This document shows, piece after piece, positions 20,324 through 29,400 of a stretch of DNA of 64,000 nt. The notes beneath the pieces are model-generated. The model had not been told where the DNA came from and did not search any database. It saw nothing but the letters and a program-made list of their open reading frames with translations. Position numbers and translations under genes: made by a program. Source of the stretch: an uncultured Anderseniella sp. (GTDB lineage: Bacteria; Pseudomonadota; Alphaproteobacteria; Rhizobiales; Aestuariivirgaceae); contig CANKYU010000006.1 of assembly GCA_947488295.1 (NCBI GenBank), positions 1-64,000 on the forward strand, in the 5' to 3' direction. Position 1 is the stretch's first letter, and each line of letters opens with the position of its first letter.

Positions 20324-20844
20324 AACCCGCTTTCACGCAAGACGAGATCTTTTATCAGTTCGATCTGGCCTTCGGAATGGAGGAGCTCTTCGCGTGCAAG
20401 GCCAATGCGAACTTCTTGCTCACCTATCTTCTTCCGGAGCGCCTCGGCTTCGGTACGGGCACTGTCACGGTCGGCCTCTAGTTCGTCCAAAACAACTTGC
20501 TGCCTGGCGATTTCATCCTGCTGTCCCTGAATCTGATCTGCGAGCGCTCTATTCTCAGTCTTTATGTCGGCGTTCAGCGCTTGCAGAGCTGCTAACCGGG
20601 CCGTGTTCGCCGCCGCGCTTTGCTGCGCTTCCCGGGTGGATTGATCTTTCGCGCGCTGCAGTTCCAGATTCTCCGCTTCCAGCTTGGTGTATCGAGTCTG
20701 CAGCTCCGTGAGCTGCTGCGATGCCATTTTCGCAGCGTCGTCAGCTATTTCCGCGCCCGCCGCGTGTTCTGTCACCGCCTGCCGGTCACGCATTCGCCGC
20801 AGAGTGAGAATCTCCAAGATGCGCCTCAAAGCCATGACCGGCAT
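20320..20844 (-). CDS. Coiled-coil protein of unknown function
   Basis: The 174-residue product is almost entirely predicted coiled coil from residue about 30 onward. It is rich in Glu, Gln, Ala, Leu and Arg in heptad spacing, with no glycine- or proline-rich break. The first 17 residues are basic and leucine-rich, too weak for a clear membrane anchor. No known domain is recognised. The four-base overlap with the FkbM gene downstream suggests a structural partner for that enzyme, such as a length-setting or scaffolding protein in polysaccharide synthesis; this is inference. A second ATG at 20835 is an alternative start. Confidence 0.6.
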   Translation of the reverse strand: MPVMALRRILEILTLRRMRDRQAVTEHAAGAEIADDAAKMASQQLTELQTRYTKLEAENLELQRAKDQSTREAQQSAAANTARLAALQALNADIKTENRALADQIQGQQDEIARQQVVLDELEADRDSARTEAEALRKKIGEQEVRIGLAREELLHSEGQIELIKDLVLRESGL

Positions 20845-21636
20845 TCTTCAGGGTTTTCGCGTATTGAACTCATATTTCCCCAAGGTTTGTATAGTTTCCC
20901 AGCGCTTACGGGAACGCTGGCAAAGCTTCGCTCCACTTCCGTCAATCGCGGGCCGTGTCGCCACGTGCAAGTTCCACCATCTCCTTCGACGAATGTCCGC
21001 CCAAACCCAGGCGGTGTATATAACCCATACCAAAAACTGGTCCAGTCTTGTCATATTACACACCAACTCAGCCGATTTCCGTCTAAATAGCCAAGTGTCC
21101 GGGACCGTATCATCCATGGTATCTGCGGACATTACTGTCAAGATGTAAGCTATATTCTCGGAAGATGTTAACTTCTTTTCCGTCTTTCAGTCGCCGTGAA
21201 CCGGGACTTTTGTGGCTATAGTGTGCCGCCAGTCTCTTAAACGCTCAATGGGTGGACTTCATGCGGCGTTGAGCTCTTTGAGTGTCAAACCGTCGAGTGT
21301 CTTTCAAAAGCGATGCCGACAGCTTGCTTCCGACCCTGCGCTGATCAGGCGGACAGTGTTGCAGTTGTTATGCTTTCCTTCCAAATTTGATTGGGTCTTG
21401 TCCTGCTTCAGTATCCATTGGGTGTTGAGCTTTTCCGACCTGAAGTTGCAATTGTGCGGCTCGACAAACATCTTTCAGGTCAGGACGTATCATTCTACGC
21501 CATGCTGATAGTCTCATAGGTCAAGGTCGCTGGAGCAGGACCCCGGTCCAGAAAAAGGCCTGAAATTGTCGAGAACCTGTCCCTGGGTGCGAATCGTCAG
21601 GCCAATTCTGAAAATTCTTGATTTTCACAGGTGGGA
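20845..21636. other. Long intergenic region with no supported gene
   Basis: About 800 bases lie between the divergent coiled-coil gene (minus strand) and the first caspase gene (plus strand). Several short open frames occur on both strands, but none has both a ribosome-binding site and a plausible protein. The stretch must hold promoters for both flanking genes and is the upstream edge of the caspase region. It could also contain a decayed gene or a small RNA. Confidence 0.5.
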
Positions 21637-21662
21637 CCCTAAGCTCGACATTGACCTTAGGG
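21637..21662 (+). promoter_or_regulatory. Hairpin overlapping the ribosome-binding site of the first caspase gene
   Basis: CCCTAAG at 21637-21643 is perfectly complementary in inverted orientation to CTTAGGG at 21656-21662, with a 12-base loop. The 3' arm contains part of the AGGGAG sequence that would act as ribosome-binding site for the ATG at 21673. Folding of the RNA would therefore hide it. Whether this is regulatory is inference. Confidence 0.4.
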
Positions 21663-21672
21663 AGCTGTGGGA

Positions 21673-23244
21673 ATGAGATATTGGTCAAACCTTGCGGTGG
21701 CAACGTTCGCCGCATTGCTGCTCGTGCTGTCGAACAGTGCCTGGGCAGCGTCAAAGCGCGTCGCGCTGGTGATTGGGAATTCCAATTACGAGGCGGTTTC
21801 GCAACTGGAAAATCCCCGGAATGATTCTACTGATGTAGCCGCTGCGCTCGAACGCCTGGGGTTCGACGTCATGCTGTTCCATGACCTGAACTACGACAAG
21901 ATGCGTCGTAACCTGCGGGAGTTCAGTCGCCGTGCCCAGGGGTCCGAAAGAGCTCTGGTCTACTTCGCCGGCCACGGTATCGAGGTGAACGGGACCAACT
22001 ACCTCATACCGGTTGATGCGCAGTTGCGGAACGATCTTGACGTTGAGTTTGAGGCGATTCCGCTCGATAGCGGGATGTCGGCGGTCGAAGGTGCCGGCGA
22101 GTTGCGAATGCTGCTGCTCGATGCATGCCGCAACAATCCGTTCCTGACCAAGATCAAGAAGACATCGTCGACCAGATCTATCGGCCGCGGCCTGGCACGG
22201 GTCGAGCCGGCCGTCGGGACGCTGGTGAGTTTCGCCGCCAAGGAAGGCACAACCGCCGACGACGGAGAAGGGCGCAACAGTCCTTATACCGCGGCACTTT
22301 TGGAAAACCTCGAGGAACCAGGGCTGGAGCTGAACTTTCTGTTTCGCAAGGTGCGCGACAAGGTCTACCAGACGACCCGCGGCCGCCAGCAGCCGTTTAC
22401 CTATGGCTCCTTGCCCGGCAAGAAAATCTTTCTCAAGAGCCCGTCAGACAACGCACTTGCTGCTGCCACGATGACGCCGCAAAATCCGGCGCCGAACCGA
22501 CCGGCCCGCAACAGCCAGGACAGTCTGTTGGCCGCCGAAATGCTGTATTGGAACACGGTCAAGGACAGCGCGGATGCAGCTCTCCTGAACAGCTATCTTG
22601 AGGAATATCCAGGCGGCAAATTTTCGACCATTGCCAGGTTGATGATCGCCAGGATCAAACCCGAACAACCGCGAGCAGCAGTGCAGCCGGCGCAAGCAGA
22701 ACCGCCGGCAGACAACGAGGAAAACACCCGGGTGGCCGCCATACCTCCGCAAACCCCGGTAACGGACCGCGCTTCCATAGCGGAAGTCCAGAGCAAGTTG
22801 TTTCAGCTCAATTATGATCCCGGGCCCGCCGACGGTGCCATTGGAGCCCGCACCGTTGCGGCATTGAACGCGTTTCAGTCTGACAACGGTTTGGCCGGAG
22901 ACGGTCGGTTGACGGTGGGCCTGGTCGACAGAATACGGGCTCAATCTGTGCCGTCACAGTGGGGAATTATCGGCTTCTGGCCGGCGCGGAAGAAGATTTC
23001 AGTATCTGCGAATCTGAGTTCCCGCAAGGCGGCGGAGACTACCTTGCGCAGCAAGTGCAGCAACTGCAGTCAGAGCCTGACCTTCGCAGGCGGCGATTGT
23101 GCCGCGATTGCATTGTCCAGCCGCGGTTGGGGCTGGGCGGTTCGCGGCGACTTGCAGGGTGCTCGCGCAAAGGCACTGGAAATCTGTGGACGCCACGGTG
23201 GCGGATGCGTTGTGAAGTCGGATGCATGTGCAGCCAGCAATTAG
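21673..23244 (+). CDS. Secreted caspase-like (C14) protein with peptidoglycan-binding and cysteine-rich C-terminus
   Basis: The 523-residue protein has a signal peptide (about 1-25, ending AWA-AS). A caspase/p20-like domain (about 27-255) begins RVALVIGN. Its catalytic pair is His101 in YFAGHGIE and Cys152 in LLLDACRNNPF, both intact. A helical linker (about 290-325) has the pattern seen in the other caspases of this locus. Residues about 365-420 resemble PG_binding_1 (QSKLFQLNYDPGPADG). The last 90 residues have six cysteines and may be a DUF4189-like module. It probably acts in the periplasm. The ATG at 21673 is preferred to GTG 21667 on ribosome-binding-site spacing. It is followed at 35 bases by a small secreted protein gene. 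Confidence 0.87.
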   Translation: MRYWSNLAVATFAALLLVLSNSAWAASKRVALVIGNSNYEAVSQLENPRNDSTDVAAALERLGFDVMLFHDLNYDKMRRNLREFSRRAQGSERALVYFAGHGIEVNGTNYLIPVDAQLRNDLDVEFEAIPLDSGMSAVEGAGELRMLLLDACRNNPFLTKIKKTSSTRSIGRGLARVEPAVGTLVSFAAKEGTTADDGEGRNSPYTAALLENLEEPGLELNFLFRKVRDKVYQTTRGRQQPFTYGSLPGKKIFLKSPSDNALAAATMTPQNPAPNRPARNSQDSLLAAEMLYWNTVKDSADAALLNSYLEEYPGGKFSTIARLMIARIKPEQPRAAVQPAQAEPPADNEENTRVAAIPPQTPVTDRASIAEVQSKLFQLNYDPGPADGAIGARTVAALNAFQSDNGLAGDGRLTVGLVDRIRAQSVPSQWGIIGFWPARKKISVSANLSSRKAAETTLRSKCSNCSQSLTFAGGDCAAIALSSRGWGWAVRGDLQGARAKALEICGRHGGGCVVKSDACAASN

Positions 23245-23279
23245 ATCGGTGAATGTGCCGACTGGTTTGGGATAGATTT

Positions 23280-23765
23280 ATGCAAAAACTGTTATTCGTC
23301 TTTTTTGTTGGTTTGAATGCGCTTGCACAAGCGATCCCGGTCCAGGCAGCCGACAAGCAGGGGGGAGGGGCGTTTTCCACACCTTCCACGGCGCCGTCCT
23401 CGAAGAAGAAACCGTCAGCCGGCGCGCGCCAGCTTGCTCCGCGAAAGGCCCGGCCCATCGCCGGCTGCGTGTCGATCAGTGCACGCGTCATGCGCACCAA
23501 AAAGAATGGCAAGCCCTGGGATGTCGACGGCAAGCGGGTTGCACCCGACATCTATCTCAGGGATGTCAGCGCCAAGCGTAATCTTCGGACCTGCAAGGAC
23601 AGCTTCTCGTGCCGCTGGTCCCTCAAAGGCAAATCTGGCAAGGTGACCCTGAAAATCATGGACAGAGATGTTGTACAGCACGATCTGATTGGTGCCGGAA
23701 CCTGTTCTCTGTCTGCTGGTTCATGCCGGCTTGGCCGGGCTACCTTGAAGTTGCGTGGATGCTGA
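23280..23765 (+). CDS. Small secreted protein with C2-like pattern
   Basis: This 161-residue product has a signal peptide (about 1-24, ending VQA-AD), a Lys/Pro/Ser-rich linker, and a compact C-terminal domain of about 100 residues. That domain contains GKPWDVDGKRVAPDIYL and DRDVVQHDLIGAG, which recall the Asp-rich calcium-binding loops of C2 domains. Five cysteines (including TCKDSFSC and CSLSAGSC) could form disulfides. It lies between the caspase and cyclase genes on the same strand with short gaps, so an operon is likely. The C2 reading is from pattern only and needs structure prediction; otherwise it is a secreted protein of unknown function. Confidence 0.6.
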   Translation: MQKLLFVFFVGLNALAQAIPVQAADKQGGGAFSTPSTAPSSKKKPSAGARQLAPRKARPIAGCVSISARVMRTKKNGKPWDVDGKRVAPDIYLRDVSAKRNLRTCKDSFSCRWSLKGKSGKVTLKIMDRDVVQHDLIGAGTCSLSAGSCRLGRATLKLRGC

Positions 23766-23825
23766 CCGGAACTCAGATGCGAACCCGAAACTCGCTGCCG
23801 GCGTGATGAACCTGGCAAGCGTCAT

Positions 23826-25700
23826 ATGGTGGAAGCTGGCGGGCTGCTCATGAACCGGCGGTCAGCATGGATTGCGGCGTGTGCCGGTTGCCTCACAGCG
23901 CTGCTGCTTGCTGCGTTTATATGGAGCGATGCAGGCAGAGTGACGGACCGGTTGCGCGAGCCTGCGATCGACATGGTGGCGGCACTGCGCCAACCTTCGG
24001 TCACCGATCAGGTTGTTGTCGTCAACATCGCTTCGAGTGATATCTCCAGCCGGGGAAACCACCGGGTTGACCGCGGTGACCTGGCGACCGTGATAGACAG
24101 GCTGGTGCGTGACGGTGTGTCGGCAATCGGCCTGGACCTGGTTCTGGGGCAGCCGTGCGATGCTGCCGATCCCGGATCGAGGGCATTGGCTGCTGCATTG
24201 AAAACCGCGCCGGTAACATTGGGTTTCCTGATGTTTGACAGAGCAGGCAAGATTCCGCCAAACCGGGTGCCGGTTGCCATTGGTCAGGGGACAGCGCTTA
24301 CCGGACTGTGGCGTTCGTCCGGTGCCGAGATTTCCTGTGATGCACTGGCCGCGGTGGTGAGCGGTGCCTCCTCGGCATCCTTGTCCGGCGGCAGTGATGG
24401 CATCATAAGGTCTGCGCCGGCGGTTGTTGCCGTTGGCGGCAAGGGATTTCCTTTGCTGGCTGTGGATACGGTTCGTTTGGCGAAACGGGCCAATGTCCTT
24501 CTGATCACGGGCAAGCAGCCGCGATTGCGGTTCAGTTCAATCGATTTGCCTGTTGATGCAAGTGCTTCAATGAGGGTGAGGTTTTCAACCGCGGCACAAA
24601 GTACCGCGCGCACGGTCCCCTTCCGCGAAGTGCTGAAAACGACCGACGTGAACCCGGACTTTGCCGGCAAGATCGTTCTGATCGGCTCCAACGCACCGGA
24701 ACTGGGTGGGCTTCGCGCCACCCCGTTCAATCCGTTGACTTCATCCACCCAGATACAGGCCGACATTGCCAGCAACCTGCTGATGGCCGTAGCCCCCAGG
24801 GTGCCCGGCTGGTTTGCGCAGCGCATGTTCATCGCGTCTTTGGCCATGGGCATCGCCGGCGCTATGCTTGCAGCGTTTGTTCAGCCTGCACTGGCATCCA
24901 CGATCCTGGTACTTGTTGGCATCGCGTGGACTTTTGCATGTGCGATTGCCCATCATTCCTACAATCTGATCCTGGATCCACTTTATCCGGTTCTGGTCAT
25001 GCTGCTGGCGTCGATGGTAAGCGCGGTATTGCAATATGCCAGTGTGCGCCGGACAGCATTCGTCATGCGCCAGAGGTTCGAGCAACGATTGCCGCCGCAG
25101 ATCGTGTCCAGGCTGATTTCGCAACCGGACATTCTGAAGCTCGAAGGTGAACAACGCTATGTCTCGTCCATGTTCACCGACGTGGAGAATTTCACCACGA
25201 CCACGGTGCAATCCGATCCGGGCGACCTCATTCAGATCCTTGAAGATTACTTCGAAGGCATGATCAGAATTGTTCTGGCCCATGATGGAATGGTGGATCA
25301 CACAATGGGAGACGGTCTGCATGCCCTGTTCAACCTGCCGGTCGATCTGGACCATCACGAGGATGCGGCAGTGAAGTGTTCTACAGCTCTGCTGGAGTTT
25401 TCCGAACAGTTTCGCCGTCTGCCGAAAGCCAGAGCGCTGAACTTTGGCCGAACCCGCATTGGCATCGCCAGCGGCCTGGTAACGGCGGGGGACATAGGGT
25501 CTTCCGGCAAGTTCGACTACACGGCAATCGGACCGGCAATCAACATGGCGGCCCGGTTGCAAGAGGCCAACAAGATGCTTGGAACCTCCATCCTGATTGC
25601 CGAGAGCACGGCAAGCCGGGTGACCGGCGGCGAACTCAAGGATGTCGGCATTGTCGACTTGCGCGGCGTTGGCAGCACAAGGGCATTTTCACCGAGCTGA
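23826..25700 (+). CDS. CHASE2-domain class III adenylate cyclase
   Basis: This protein of 624 residues (616 if translation starts at ATG 23850, giving MNRRSAW) has an N-terminal membrane segment and a periplasmic CHASE2 sensor domain (about 50-320, with VVVNIASSDIS and GLDLVLGQP). Three to four membrane helices follow (about 320-405), then a cyclase catalytic domain (about 430-620). Metal-binding aspartates are in FTDVENF and MGDGLHA. FDYTAIGPAINMAARL matches the substrate and transition-state region of adenylate cyclases, with the Asp before Tyr-Thr favouring ATP. It would convert a periplasmic signal to cAMP. It ends 23 bases from the convergent FecR gene. Confidence 0.88.
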   Translation: MVEAGGLLMNRRSAWIAACAGCLTALLLAAFIWSDAGRVTDRLREPAIDMVAALRQPSVTDQVVVVNIASSDISSRGNHRVDRGDLATVIDRLVRDGVSAIGLDLVLGQPCDAADPGSRALAAALKTAPVTLGFLMFDRAGKIPPNRVPVAIGQGTALTGLWRSSGAEISCDALAAVVSGASSASLSGGSDGIIRSAPAVVAVGGKGFPLLAVDTVRLAKRANVLLITGKQPRLRFSSIDLPVDASASMRVRFSTAAQSTARTVPFREVLKTTDVNPDFAGKIVLIGSNAPELGGLRATPFNPLTSSTQIQADIASNLLMAVAPRVPGWFAQRMFIASLAMGIAGAMLAAFVQPALASTILVLVGIAWTFACAIAHHSYNLILDPLYPVLVMLLASMVSAVLQYASVRRTAFVMRQRFEQRLPPQIVSRLISQPDILKLEGEQRYVSSMFTDVENFTTTTVQSDPGDLIQILEDYFEGMIRIVLAHDGMVDHTMGDGLHALFNLPVDLDHHEDAAVKCSTALLEFSEQFRRLPKARALNFGRTRIGIASGLVTAGDIGSSGKFDYTAIGPAINMAARLQEANKMLGTSILIAESTASRVTGGELKDVGIVDLRGVGSTRAFSPS

Positions 25701-25723
25701 GTTCGCAGGACCGCAGGACGGAT

Positions 25724-26380
25724 TTAACGCATTCCGACGCTCTGCAGGGCTTCGTTAATGCGCTTTTCTCCCCAGTTCTTGACCTGTGAGGGAGGTTGGC
25801 CTGGCGCGGGTATATCAACGCCTTGCCCGGCGGTTAGCGGGCGCGACACGCCGCCGGCTGTAACTTCAACCCGCCCGCGATCAACGAACACGCTGAAAAC
25901 GCCGTTGCTCCTGCCGGCAAAGAATCTGGTGCCGCGCACGCCAATCCTGCCGAACTTGGTGCGAATTTCCATCGGCATGGGAGTTGCGGTCTCGGGCCGG
26001 TCAAAACCGAAGGCTCCGCGTGAAAAGTCCAGAACACCACCCGCTTCCAGAATAAATTCGTCAATGACCAGTTCAGTGTCCTCTCCCAGAAACACCCTTG
26101 TCTGAGGCCCGATATTGATCGCCATCTTGCTGCTTGTCCGGGTTGTGATCAGGTCATTCAGAAAAACCCCGGACCGGACCGACAGGTCTCTTGCCAGCTC
26201 ATTGCGCACAGCCGTTGCAGAACCCTGAAGAGAGTGGACACTGCCCACGGAGTCTTCCGACATCGCGCTGCTTGGAATACCAACCAGGCAAACCACGGCA
26301 ACCACGAGAGCAGCAATCCGGGAAAAGTGACTTCGCAAGACTTGCCGACTGATCATCGGCAGATTGTTGTTTTCCAGCAT
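25724..26380 (-). CDS. Standalone periplasmic FecR-domain protein
   Basis: The 218-residue product has an N-terminal signal sequence (about 15-45) and a FecR domain: GSVHSLQGSATAVRN opens it, and SSKMAINIGPQTRVFLGEDT and KFGRIGVRGTRFFAGRSNGVFSVFV are typical FecR beta-strand motifs. In classical systems FecR is an anti-sigma regulator, but no ECF sigma factor or TonB receptor is nearby. This belongs to the standalone exported class often found near CHASE2 and caspase proteins. ATG 26380 is chosen for the GAGGG upstream; a longer open frame to 26542 lacks such support. It lies last in the minus-strand group after the cytochrome gene. Confidence 0.82.
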   Translation of the reverse strand: MLENNNLPMISRQVLRSHFSRIAALVVAVVCLVGIPSSAMSEDSVGSVHSLQGSATAVRNELARDLSVRSGVFLNDLITTRTSSKMAINIGPQTRVFLGEDTELVIDEFILEAGGVLDFSRGAFGFDRPETATPMPMEIRTKFGRIGVRGTRFFAGRSNGVFSVFVDRGRVEVTAGGVSRPLTAGQGVDIPAPGQPPSQVKNWGEKRINEALQSVGMR

Positions 26381-26492
26381 CTGACCCTCTTTGTTCACGT
26401 GCCGTTTCTCAAAACAGTTTGAACCCAATGTCCGATGTCCGGGCATCAAATGCAACTTGCCAGAAGTTGTACAACCTGCGGGACGAAACAGG

Positions 26493-29400
26493 CTATTTCT
26501 GCACTTCGAACGCAACCACCTGGACTGCCGATTTTCCGGCATTGGTCTTGCCTTTTTCCGCCAGCTTGAAAGTGATGCCGCGGGTCAGTGGCTGACTGGC
26601 GTTTTGTGCAAGTTTCTTGGCGGCGTCAGCCGTGATACGGTCATTTCCCAGCCCGCCGGCCTTGCAGAAGGCGATCAGTGTCTCGTTTGGCGCTGCCGCA
26701 TCAAACACCACATCCCCGACGGCTGCCGGCGGAATGGTGCGCTGCTCACCGGCGCGCAGGACTGCATCTCCGACAAAACTCTGCGGGAAGACCTCGACAT
26801 TGCCGTCACTTTCCACATACAGGACCTGCAGTTCGCAATCCTTGTTTGTCGATATGCTGAACTTCAGCTGGTCGCCAACCTTCACATAGCTTGACGCGAC
26901 CTTGATCGCGAGTTTCACCCGATCATCGGCGAAGTCTTGCGTTGCCGCCACCGTCGTAACCTGAGCTTCGGCAGGCTGTTCTGCTGCCGCCGGTTTGGCC
27001 GGCGTGGTTGGCTTCTCCGCACTTGCTGCTGTAGCCGTATTATTCAGGGGACGCCGCCCGGTCATCGGTTCGACCATTTTGGCGAATTCCCGTTCGACTT
27101 CATGCCGCGGGATGTCTACACCTGCCTTCAGCCGGGTAATCCAGTCCAGTGCAATCGCCACCGTATCTGCGCGCAATCGCTTGGAAGCATCTTCGAACTG
27201 CTGCGGCGTGAAATCGAACTCGGCGGCAACCGCGGCGAGATCCATGTTCTCCTCGTACAGGTCGGCATAATAGGTAATCAGCTCAGTGCCGGCGGCTTTG
27301 CCCGGCACCGCCAGTGAGCGCAGTGTGCCGTTTTCAGACTTCTCTGCAGCGCCGATCCGGTCAAGTGCGGCCACGAACTGGGCCAGGTCCTTCTGGTATA
27401 CCTTGTCGAGCTGATCCTGCGGCAGATACATTTTCAGCAACACGTCGCGCTGGTCGAGGCTGAACAGGGTGGACGTTTCGATATGTGAGCGTATTTCGTC
27501 GCGTTTCGGTATGATGCCGTCGGCATGGCAGTCGAAGCAAGACCGGCCATTGGTGACCTCTATGCCCTTGCCGATGGGCCGGCTCCGGAAGGATACGATC
27601 GCCGTCGGGCCAACGTTCAGGCGATCGCCCTTGTTGGTCGACAGGTAGTAGCCCTGCATTCCGTTGGGCAGGGAAAATATCATCTCGCCGCCGTCATGTT
27701 CAAATGGCGTAAGCTCGGCGGGAAGCTGTCCGATGTTTTCCGGACCATGCGGAAATCTCTTCAGGTTCTGCCGGTTAACGTCACCGGCAAAGTCATAAGA
27801 CACCCAGTAATAGCCACCTTGCCGCAGGTCGTGTCTTTCCAGCATCCTGTTGTGATCAGAGACCCCGGATGCACCTTGTCCGAAGCCTGCACGCACCACA
27901 TCGAGATTGCGGATATTGGCAGCGAGGTCGACGCGCAACACATCTTTTTCAAGGGTTAGGATGTTATCCGGAAGCCTCAGGAATTCATTATAGAGCGGCG
28001 GCTTGGAGGCGTTGCTCATGAACCAGTCTGTGCGTATGACCGGCAAGACGGTCCCGGTTCCGCGAACCAGTGTCTCCAGTGACGGATTGTCCTTTTCGCT
28101 GATCCCGTAGAAATAGTGGGCGATCATGCGGTCCCAGTCTGCAGCCGTCCATTTGAGGTCGCGCAAATCGACCCGCACCAGGGTGCCCCGGGTGTTCGAT
28201 ACCGGCGTCGGTATGACCAGTGTCGGTCCATAGGACAGCGAGTTCAGCAGCTTTCGGAAACCTGCCTGATAGTACTTCATTCGCTTGGCAAACTCGTCGT
28301 CGGTCTCGCATCCCATGACAGCGTTGTACTGACTGCGGTACGAGAAATACCTGACATGTTGCCGGTCAAGCTCGTGAACGGCTGTGATGTCCCGGACTGC
28401 TGCTTCGACTTCCGAGGTGTAAGATACAATCGGTCGTTGGCGGGCCGGTGCGGCTGGAGCGCTCGCGGTTGCCGGTTTTGCTGCCGTCAGTGATGTAATC
28501 CAAGCTGCCAATTGCTCGGTTTCAGATGCCGTTGGCCGTTTTCCGAGCGGCATGCGGCCACTCGAGATGCTCGTGTAAAGGCGTGAGCGAGCGGCGTCTC
28601 CTGGTGTAACGAAAGCCGGGTTTGCGGCAATTGAAGCCATGTCGCCGGCGGGGAAGCTGCCCTGTGCGCTTTCTCCGGGTCCATGACATGAACGGCAATA
28701 CTTGCCGACATACTCGTCGGCTGCCGCCGTCAGGTCTGCTGCACCGGATACGGTCGGGACTGCCGCGTCTGCTGAACAACTTGCCGCGGCGATTTGCGGC
28801 TCTGGCTTGATCTCCTTGTTTGCCAGAAAAGCATAGATCGCCAGCCTGTCCTCCTCGCTCAGCTTTGCGGTGCCCTGAGAAATTTTCTTCATGGAGTTTG
28901 CCGCAATCGGAGATCCGTTGAGCTTGGTGCCATTGACGAGCACGCCTTCAACAAATGTCTCTGGCGAAGGCAGGGAAGCCAATCTGGCCTGGTCGATGGC
29001 CGGCGCATAATCACCGGTCAGCCCTTTTTCGCCTGCATAGGGTTTTTCCGCATCAAGACCGAAAGTGATCGTCCGGCCGGTGTGGCACTGCGCGCACCCT
29101 GCAACATTCTCGACCAGGTAACGCCCGCGCTCCAGTTGGCTTTGCTCAGTTGGTTGAAAGGGCCGGGTTGAAAAATTGGCGCGTTTCCATAGCGATACGG
29201 CAAACTGTTGATTGAACGGAAATGAAATCTCATGATCACCGGACTTGGCGTCTGATTGCGGCAGGGTCTCGATGTAGGCCTTTATGTCCAGCACATCTTC
29301 CGGTTTCATGCCGGCATAGGCAGTGTAGGGCATGACCGGATACAGCCCGGTCCCATCGGGTTTGACACCAATCATGACGGCATTCAGAAAATCCGAATTG

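Noticed and set aside
20848..21141. 97-residue open frame on the minus strand in the long intergenic region
   Set aside because: No ribosome-binding site, odd Trp/Arg-rich composition and no domain; probably chance.
25724..25818. FecR protein as part of a sigma factor/TonB iron uptake system
   Set aside because: There is no ECF sigma factor or TonB receptor gene in the window, and the protein is a standalone exported form.
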